Assembly (NCBI RefSeq): GCF_000282515.1
Contig: NZ_AKJD01000057.1
Span: forward strand, 1 to 39,847
Direction: 5' to 3'
Length of the DNA stretch: 39,847 bases
From: Pseudomonas sp. GM80
GTDB taxonomy: Bacteria; Pseudomonadota; Gammaproteobacteria; Pseudomonadales; Pseudomonadaceae
Under the pieces are notes generated by a model. That model was not told where the DNA came from. It did not search any database and saw only the letters and a list, made by a program, of their open reading frames with translations. The translations under genes and the position numbers were made by a program. Shown piece by piece: positions 34,691 to 39,847 of the stretch. Every line of letters starts with the position of its first letter. The first letter of the stretch is position 1.

Positions 34691-36899
34691 AGTGTTGGGG
34701 CAATTCGCCGATTACGGTTTGGAGCCAGCGCAACCGCTGGTGTTCGGCAAGCTGACCCGCTGCAAGACTTCGCAAGACAAGGGCAAGGAAAAGAACGGCT
34801 GGTACGTGGTCCACGAGCAGCGCACGGAGAAGGGCGACACGCTGATCTTCGGCGCTTTCGGTGACTGGCGTTCGGGCGAGACGCAGAAGATCAAGGTCAA
34901 GGCCGGTCGCATGTCCCCCGAAGAGCGCGAAGTGATGCGCGCTCGCCAGGAAGAGGCCAAACGCCGCGCCGCCGAAATCGCGAATAACGCTGCGCGGCGG
35001 GCCGCGAACAGGGCGCAGGGTTTGTTCGAGCGCATGCCGACCACCGGGCGCAGCGACTACCTGGACCGCAAACAGATCGTTGGCATCAACGTGCGTTACG
35101 CGCCGCGCACCGGTGCCGTGCTGGTCCCAATGAAGAACGCCCGTGATCAGATCATGGGCCTGCAGGTGATCTTCCCGAACAAGCAGGAAGACACCGGCCG
35201 CGACAAATCCTACTGGCCCTACGGCATGGCGAAGGAGGGCACCTTCCATCTGCTCGGTCCGCATCCGGTACCGGGCGAACCAGTACTGGTCTGTGAGGGT
35301 TACGCCACCGGCGCCAGCCTGCACATGGCGACGTCGCTCGCCGTCGCCGTGGCCTTCGATGCGGGCAACCTGTTGGCCGTGTGCAAGGTCATGCGCGAGC
35401 GCTTCGCCGGTTGCCCGCTGATCATCTGCCGCGATGACGACTGGAAGACCACCAAGCCCAACGGTGATGCCTGGAACCCAGGTGAGGAAAAGGCCAGCAA
35501 CGCCGCGCTGATCGTCGGTGCCCAAGTCGTCGCGCCGATCTTCGCGGTCGAGCGTCACGACAAGTGGACCGACTTCAACGACCTGCACGTCGCCGAAGGC
35601 CTCGACGCGGTTCGCCGTCAGGTGCTGGCCGTGGTCCGTCCACCGGCTGCCGGTGGCTGGAAAGATCAGCTGGCCCGCAGCGAGAGCGGCGCCTTGATCG
35701 CGCACATGCAGAACGTCGAACTGATCCTCGCTCACGACGAGCGCTGGGCCGGGGTGATCAGCTACTGCGCTTTCAGCTCGAAGATCGTCAAGCTGCGTGC
35801 GGCGCCTTATGGCGGTGGCACCGGAGAGTGGGCCGACATCGACGACGTGCGCGTCATGAAGTGGCTCGCACAGCAGTACAACCTGCGTGTGAAATCCTCG
35901 CACGTGATCGAAGCGGTCAGCGTCGTGGCCCACGACCACGCGTTTCATCCGGTGCGTGAGTACCTGAAAAAACTCGAATGGGATCGTGTGCCGCGCCTAG
36001 AGCGTTGGCTGACGGATGTCATGGGGGTGAAGGCAACGGATTACACCTCCAAGGTCGGCAAGCGCTGGATGATCTCCGCCGTGGCGCGGGTGATGAAGCC
36101 GGGCTGCAAGGCCGACTCGGTGATGATCCTCGAAGGCGTACAAGGCGCCGGTAAGTCGACCGCGATGAGCGTGCTCGGCGGTGAGTGGTTTATGGATACG
36201 CCTTTCGCCCTCGGTGACAAGGACGGCTTTCAGGCGATTCGCGGCAAGTGGATTGTCGAGCTCGGCGAGCTGGACAGCTTCAACAAGGCCGAGAGCACCA
36301 AGGCCAAGCAGTTCTTTTCGGCGTCCACCGACACCTACCGCGAAAGCTATGGCCGCAGAACGCTGGACGTGCCACGCCAGTGTGTGTTCGTCGGTACCAC
36401 CAACCAGGACGAGTACCTCAAGGACGCCACTGGCAACCGCCGGTATTGGCCGGTGGCTTGTACCAAGGTCGACGTGGCGTTGCTGCGCGAGATCCGCGAC
36501 CAGTTGTGGGCCGAAGCCATGTTCTGCTTTGAGGCCGGCGACCTGTGGTGGGTAACGCGAGAGGAAGCGCCAATGTTCAGCGAGGAACAGGACGAACGCT
36601 TTGTGGTGGACGAATGGGAAACGCCCATCCTGACCTGGCTCGAAGAGTCGCAGATCGGCGAGACCACCACCGGCAGCGAGGTGATGAGTCAGGCGCTCAA
36701 ACTCGATCCGGGTCATTGGGGCAAACCGGAGCAGATGCGCGTGGGTGCGATTCTGCATCGACTGGGGTGGCGACGGTTCCGTTTGGGTGCCTTGAGCAAG
36801 AGCGGCCAGCGGCCTTGGGCGTACAAGAAACCTGAGGGTTGGGGCAGGGCGCCTGCGCTGGAACAACCTGCGTTTGAGGAGCCGTGCTTCGATGATTAA
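34680..36899 (+). CDS. Phage primase-helicase (Toprim + VirE/VapE ATPase)
   Basis: A 739-residue replication protein. The N-terminal half has a primase-like Toprim domain with E206 in VCEGYATG and an acidic RDDD triplet near residue 250. The C-terminal half is a VirE-type P-loop ATPase: Walker A around K492 (EGVQGAGKST), Walker B-like WIVELGELD, and sensor FVGTTNQDEYLKD. Phage, satellite and island elements use such proteins to start and unwind DNA at their own origin. ATG 34680 follows a G-rich ribosome-binding site. Iteron-like repeats 0.4-0.7 kb downstream are candidate origin sites. Confidence 0.9.
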   Translation: MLDEVLGQFADYGLEPAQPLVFGKLTRCKTSQDKGKEKNGWYVVHEQRTEKGDTLIFGAFGDWRSGETQKIKVKAGRMSPEEREVMRARQEEAKRRAAEIANNAARRAANRAQGLFERMPTTGRSDYLDRKQIVGINVRYAPRTGAVLVPMKNARDQIMGLQVIFPNKQEDTGRDKSYWPYGMAKEGTFHLLGPHPVPGEPVLVCEGYATGASLHMATSLAVAVAFDAGNLLAVCKVMRERFAGCPLIICRDDDWKTTKPNGDAWNPGEEKASNAALIVGAQVVAPIFAVERHDKWTDFNDLHVAEGLDAVRRQVLAVVRPPAAGGWKDQLARSESGALIAHMQNVELILAHDERWAGVISYCAFSSKIVKLRAAPYGGGTGEWADIDDVRVMKWLAQQYNLRVKSSHVIEAVSVVAHDHAFHPVREYLKKLEWDRVPRLERWLTDVMGVKATDYTSKVGKRWMISAVARVMKPGCKADSVMILEGVQGAGKSTAMSVLGGEWFMDTPFALGDKDGFQAIRGKWIVELGELDSFNKAESTKAKQFFSASTDTYRESYGRRTLDVPRQCVFVGTTNQDEYLKDATGNRRYWPVACTKVDVALLREIRDQLWAEAMFCFEAGDLWWVTREEAPMFSEEQDERFVVDEWETPILTWLEESQIGETTTGSEVMSQALKLDPGHWGKPEQMRVGAILHRLGWRRFRLGALSKSGQRPWAYKKPEGWGRAPALEQPAFEEPCFDD

Positions 36900-37251
36900 G
36901 GCGATCGATATGGCCCTCAAGCAATGGGCGCAGGAGCTGCACAGCGATGAGGTCGCCGCCGGTTACTCGGGCGGCAACATGGTCGCCATGATGATGGACA
37001 GCGGTGGTCAGCTGGTGCGCGGCAGGCGTGGGAGCAGGGTGCCGCTGGAAGCCTCTCTGGACATTGAGCGCATCGTCAAGAAACGTCTCGATCCCGAGTT
37101 GATGACGGTGGTCAAGGTGCATTACTTCCAGCCCGATGCGCCTCTGGCTGCACGCCTTGCGAACAGTGGTTGCACCCGCAATCTCTACTACCAGCGCCTG
37201 CATGACGCCCACATCGTGGTCGAGCACTTCCTCCTGGGGGAAGCGGCTTGA
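36892..37251 (+). CDS. Q-like late antitermination protein (putative)
   Basis: A 119-residue basic protein with MVAMMMDSGGQLVRGRRGSR, an MTVVKVHYF segment and a C-terminal helix-turn-helix-like stretch RLANSGCTRNLYYQRLHDAH. It resembles Q/RusA-region proteins of lambdoid Pseudomonas phages with a sigma-70 region 4-like fold. The position fits: directly after the primase, overlapping it by eight bases, and before a terminator and holin. Identity as an antiterminator is inference. Confidence 0.55.
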   Translation: MIKAIDMALKQWAQELHSDEVAAGYSGGNMVAMMMDSGGQLVRGRRGSRVPLEASLDIERIVKKRLDPELMTVVKVHYFQPDAPLAARLANSGCTRNLYYQRLHDAHIVVEHFLLGEAA

Positions 37252-37277
37252 TCGTGGGCATCCCTCTGGCTCACGCC

Positions 37278-37545
37278 GTCCCACCGGCCTGCCTCCGTCC
37301 CACTGCTTTTTACAGTGGTGAGACGGGCGCAGGCCGCGTCGTTGTTGGGCTGTCCCACCGTCCCACCTTTTTCATGCCTCCCGCCCGTGTGTGCGTAGCG
37401 GGTACAGGTACGCGCGTTTACGCGCACGCGTGCTTTTTAAATTTCTTTCTATACACGAGAAAAGAGAGATAAAAGTAGGACGGTGGGGCAAAGCCCCAAT
37501 CTACGGGGCTTTCAGACGTCCCACCTTGTTTTGGAGAGGTGGGAC
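37278..37545. repeat. GTCCCACC repeat cluster downstream of the primase operon
   Basis: Copies of GTCCCACC at 37278, 37352, 37360 (the last two in tandem) and 37518, with the inverse GGTGGGAC at 37538 and a one-mismatch copy at 37297. A 12-base spacer separates the 37518/37538 inverted pair. An AT-rich stretch (37436-37478) lies between the copies, and a hairpin (AAAGCCCC with GGGGCTTT, 37490-37512) is embedded. The arrangement resembles an origin or a protein-binding array. No gene is seen in 37252-37790. Confidence 0.6.
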
Positions 37546-37596
37546 GCATGGGACGCCACCGAAACAACAGAAGCAAAAGCCAGCCGGGTTGAGATA

Positions 37597-37648
37597 TTCA
37601 CCGACATTCGCCAGCCGTTCACCGGACGTAAGCCACACATTCACCGGA
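37597..37648. repeat. Three phased TTCACCGRA repeats
   Basis: TTCACCG followed by A, GA and GA at 37597, 37618 and 37640, that is 21 and 22 bases apart (two helical turns), so all copies face one side of the helix. The reverse complement contains GGTGAA, the core also found in the iterons of phage P4. That resemblance is short and may be chance. Confidence 0.45.
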
Positions 37649-37746
37649 TGGCATTAACACGGTCTTGCTGCCACCAGAATCGAGCTGTAAAAAGGGGCCA
37701 TCTTCGATGGGTGCGACCGCCAAGCGCGGCAGGCCACCCACCACCT

Positions 37747-37775
37747 GACCCGGCCATTGCGCCGGGTCTTTTTGC
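37747..37775 (+). terminator. Intrinsic terminator just upstream of the holin
   Basis: An 8-bp stem (GACCCGGC with GCCGGGTC), six-base loop and TTTTTTG, ending 15 bases before the holin ATG. In lambdoid phages a terminator in front of the lysis genes is the target of Q antitermination, which fits the Q-like gene upstream. Confidence 0.85.
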
Positions 37776-37790
37776 TTAAGGGGCAGGGCA

Positions 37791-38123
37791 ATGACGAACG
37801 AGCAACAGGCGCTGGCAGAGATGCCGATCTGGTTGGTGATTGCCCTGTCATTGGTTGGCGGCGTGTCCGGCGAGATGTGGCGCGCTGACAAGGATGGGGC
37901 GCGGGGCTGGGCGTTACTGCGGCGCCTCGCACTTAGATCTGGTGCCTGCATCGTCTGCGGCGTTTCAGCGATGATGTTGTTGTTTGGCGCGGGCCTGTCG
38001 ATCTGGACAGCGGGCGCCCTGGGTTGCCTGACCGCGATGGCCGGCGCCGATGTTGCCATCGGCTTGTACGAACGCTGGGTGGCCAAGCGGCTGGACCTGA
38101 GCGAGGCCGAGCCGAAGGCATGA
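37791..38123 (+). CDS. Phage holin (LydA-like)
   Basis: A 110-residue protein with three hydrophobic segments (about 12-30, 50-70 and 72-92) and a charged C-terminus, typical of the LydA/phage holin family. Holins make inner-membrane lesions that release the endolysin. No endolysin gene follows in the window, so the lysis cassette is incomplete here. GGGGCAGG precedes the ATG. Confidence 0.8.
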   Translation: MTNEQQALAEMPIWLVIALSLVGGVSGEMWRADKDGARGWALLRRLALRSGACIVCGVSAMMLLFGAGLSIWTAGALGCLTAMAGADVAIGLYERWVAKRLDLSEAEPKA

Positions 38124-38439
38124 GCCGGGCAGGCCGGGTAGGGTGCAGATTTCACGGGTCCTCCCCGAGGGCCGCCCCCTACACGGGTTAGCGAACTCGC
38201 GGAATCTCTCTAGCTGAAACCTTCGCAGGGATGTCCGTCTTTCCAAAGGGAATGGGGCGGGGCATGGCAGTCGACCGACCGGACCGGGCAGAAACCCGCC
38301 GGGGACCCTGGGGATTTCCAAAGGACACGGGGTCGGAAACCCGCGGGATCGTGTTAGTGGGAGCCCCGCCAGCTTACTGAAATTTCAATCATTGAAATCT
38401 TGAAAGGATTCATTGAAAAGCCGCTGAAAAGGAGGGCTT
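38124..38439. other. Non-coding gap before the small terminase; possible packaging-start region
   Basis: No gene is seen. The GC-rich first part (around 38156-38190) has CCGAGGGCCGCCCCCT. GAAACCCGC occurs at about 38291 and 38337 and TTTCCAAAGG at about 38241 and 38317. A perfect dyad ATTTCAAT-C-ATTGAAAT lies at 38382-38398. In lambda-like phages the cos site and terminase-binding sites lie in just this position, before the small terminase. No cleavage site can be defined from sequence alone. Confidence 0.35.
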
Positions 38440-39033
38440 ATGAGCGCAACCACTTACTTGTCCAAAAGCGCCTTCGCCGCACACATTGGCCGATCACCGA
38501 GCTACATCACTTGGCTTAAGGAAAATGGTCGACTGGTCTTGTCTCCAAATGGCAAACAAGTCGACGTGCTAGCCACCGAAGCGTTGATCCGCGATACCGC
38601 CGATCCCAGCAAGGCTGCCGTCGCTGCTCGCCACCAACAGGAGCGGCTTCAGCGTGATGTGTACAGTCACGTTGCAGCTCAATCCGAGCCGACTAACATG
38701 GCTGCGCCGCCGCCCGCTGATCCTGCTCATGGGCAGACTCCAGACTTTCAGAAAGCACGAGCGCATCGTGAGCATTACCTGGCGCGCATGGCAGAAATGG
38801 AATTTCGCAAGGCGCAGGGAGAGCTGGTCGAGATCAGCTTTGTGCAAAAAGCCGCTTTTGAAACGGCACGTTCGCTCAATCATTCGTTGATGAGCCTGTC
38901 GCCGCAATTGGCACCACAGCTCGCTGCTCTGTCTGATCCATGGGAGGTGGAGCGGCAGCTGACCGCTGCATTGCGCCAGCGGCTCAATGAAATGGCCCAA
39001 GTCTCAAGTGACGATTTTGGCTTTGAATTGTAG
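38440..39033 (+). CDS. Phage terminase small subunit (Nu1-like)
   Basis: A 197-residue protein with an N-terminal winged helix (KSAFAAHIGRSPSYITWLKENGRL), a middle linker rich in Pro/Ala, and a helical C-terminal half with REHYLARMAEMEFRKAQGELVE, the part that contacts the large subunit. It recognises the packaging site. AGGAGG precedes ATG 38440. The protein appears complete, but no large terminase follows as would be normal. The sequence instead runs into a non-coding gap, so packaging by this element alone is unlikely. Confidence 0.85.
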   Translation: MSATTYLSKSAFAAHIGRSPSYITWLKENGRLVLSPNGKQVDVLATEALIRDTADPSKAAVAARHQQERLQRDVYSHVAAQSEPTNMAAPPPADPAHGQTPDFQKARAHREHYLARMAEMEFRKAQGELVEISFVQKAAFETARSLNHSLMSLSPQLAPQLAALSDPWEVERQLTAALRQRLNEMAQVSSDDFGFEL

Positions 39034-39175
39034 GACTGTTGAGGATAGCCATTGGCTTACGGTTTGTTATGGTTTGTGCAAAGGTCTGCTTCTAATGTTT
39101 GTCCATCTAAAAATGCTGTGTTGACTTAGTGCTATGAAAAAATCAGTCATTGATGTGTTGATTGACCTTTTTTGA

Positions 39176-39303
39176 AAGTGCGCAAGAAGTTGCGCACATG
39201 GTCATAATATTTTGCCTTTAAAATCGCTACAGCCCATATGCCACGAGGTCTGTAGCCAAGTGCGCAAAAAGTTGCGCAGTACTGCGCAACTTTTTGCGCA
39301 CTT
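39176..39303. repeat. Three TGCGCA-core repeats, two forming a perfect 46-bp palindrome
   Basis: A module TGCGCAARAAGTTGCGCA (R is A or G) with AAG in front occurs on the plus strand at 39176 and 39258 and on the minus strand ending at 39303. The last two meet head to head as a perfect palindrome with 23-base arms (39258-39280 and 39281-39303). They lie about 85-210 bases upstream of the -24/-12-like promoter of hcp, the usual place for enhancer sites. Nothing else is seen in the 39034-39471 gap. Confidence 0.8.
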
Positions 39304-39386
39304 TCCTCCCTTTATCTAGGTGAAAAACGAGCTGAGTGACAATCCATGCCGTTCTCGGTCCCGGTTCCCGGGCACTTCGAAAAACC

Positions 39387-39402
39387 TGGCACGGTCTTTG
39401 AT
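39387..39402 (+). promoter_or_regulatory. Sigma-54-like promoter of hcp
   Basis: TGGCACGGTCTTTGAT matches the -24 box (TGGCACG) fully and the -12 box partly (TTGA instead of TTGC), with correct spacing. It lies 70 bases before the hcp ATG. hcp genes of several type VI systems are under RpoN control. Confidence 0.65.
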
Positions 39403-39471
39403 GGCAGTCGGCCACCCATCGGGCGATATCGCCTCCGGGCACTCTCAAATTTTTCAGCAAGGAGCACACCC

Positions 39472-39847
39472 ATGGCTACACCAGCGTACATGTCGGTTAC
39501 CGGCGAAAAACAAGGCCTGATCACTGCAGGCGCATTCACCGCTGACTCCGTTGGCAACACCTACCAGGAAGGCCACGAAGACCAGGTCATGGTTCAGGCT
39601 TTCAGCCACGACGTGATCATCCCGCGTGACCCGCAATCCGGTCAGCCAACCGGTCAGCGCGTTCACAAGCCAGTTGTGATCACCAAGGTCTACGACAAGG
39701 CTTCGCCTCTGCTGCAAGCCGCTCTGACTTCCGGCGAGCGCATGAGCGAAATCGTTATCCAGTGGTTCCGTACTTCGGCTCAAGGTACTCAAGAACACTA
39801 CTACACCACCAAACTGGAAGACGCGATCATCGTCGCCATCAACAACA
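39472..39847 (+). CDS. hcp: Type VI secretion tube protein Hcp (3' truncated by window edge)
   Basis: The first 125 residues of an Hcp, beginning MATPAYMSVTGEKQGLITAG, with VGNTYQEGHEDQVMVQ, IIPRDPQSGQPTGQRVHKP and LEDAIIVAI, very like the Hcp2 group of P. aeruginosa. Hcp hexamers stack into the tube ejected by the type VI apparatus and are themselves secreted. AAGGAG lies seven bases before ATG 39472. The frame is open at the window end. No tss gene is in the window, so this could be an orphan hcp or the start of a module with vgrG and effectors further right. Confidence 0.95.
   Translation, partial: MATPAYMSVTGEKQGLITAGAFTADSVGNTYQEGHEDQVMVQAFSHDVIIPRDPQSGQPTGQRVHKPVVITKVYDKASPLLQAALTSGERMSEIVIQWFRTSAQGTQEHYYTTKLEDAIIVAINN

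Noticed and set aside
39312..39560. Minus-strand frame across the hcp start and other frames in the hcp leader
   Set aside because: They overlap the promoter and a clear Hcp start and have no recognisable domain.

Overview
The window is chromosomal DNA of a Pseudomonas, most likely of the P. fluorescens group. The support is the order gacA-uvrC-pgsA followed by tRNA-Gly, tRNA-Cys and tRNA-Leu, a gacA with a TTG start, six intergenic REP doublets of three sequence types, and high-GC coding. Positions 1-29,087 read as core or semi-core chromosome. About 29,088-39,033 is a phage-derived insertion abutting tRNA-Leu. The last 400 bases begin a type VI secretion hcp gene.

Region 1 (1-3,620) is a catabolic cluster: the end of a RidA imine deaminase, an IclR regulator, a PLP-dependent D-amino-acid lyase or deaminase, and a KDG-type sugar kinase. 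Region 2 (3,717-7,822) holds a small parvulin isomerase, a PAS-rich hybrid histidine kinase and a PilT/PilU ATPase. Region 3 (7,829-13,803) is a 3-hydroxybutyrate module on the minus strand. It has a GntP permease, 3-hydroxybutyrate dehydrogenase and acetoacetyl-CoA synthetase, behind a near-perfect -24/-12 (sigma-54) promoter. The sigma-54 activator gene (hbcR type) lies just upstream, so uptake, oxidation to acetoacetate and CoA activation are under one switch. Region 4 (13,972-19,512) is a YejABEF-type peptide ABC importer with overlapping stop/start codons, followed by PpiC and a leaderless P. fragi-type lipase.

Region 5 (21,230-25,362) has a three-repeat Ig-like protein, a DAHP synthase, a nitrilase-superfamily amidohydrolase and a GNAT acetyltransferase. 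The DAHP synthase has a leader containing a 42-residue peptide with the run FYFGYWFSHW and then an intrinsic terminator, which is a classic attenuator layout. A second, tyrosine-rich small ORF lies between the attenuator and the enzyme. Region 6 (25,490-29,087) is gacA, uvrC, pgsA and three tRNA genes.

Region 7 (29,181-39,033) has phage architecture: integrase beside tRNA-Leu, a leftward block of small genes including a PrtN-like activator, a CI-like repressor and a divergent Cro. Rightward genes follow: CII, a C4 zinc-finger protein, a Toprim/VirE primase-helicase, a Q-like gene, a repeat-rich gap with a terminator, a holin and a small terminase. No large terminase or structural gene follows. 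After a 440-bp gap come three copies of a TGCGCA-containing module, two of them forming a perfect 46-bp palindrome, then a sigma-54-like promoter and hcp. No second copy of the tRNA-Leu 3' end is visible, so the right end of the element lies outside the window or is lost.
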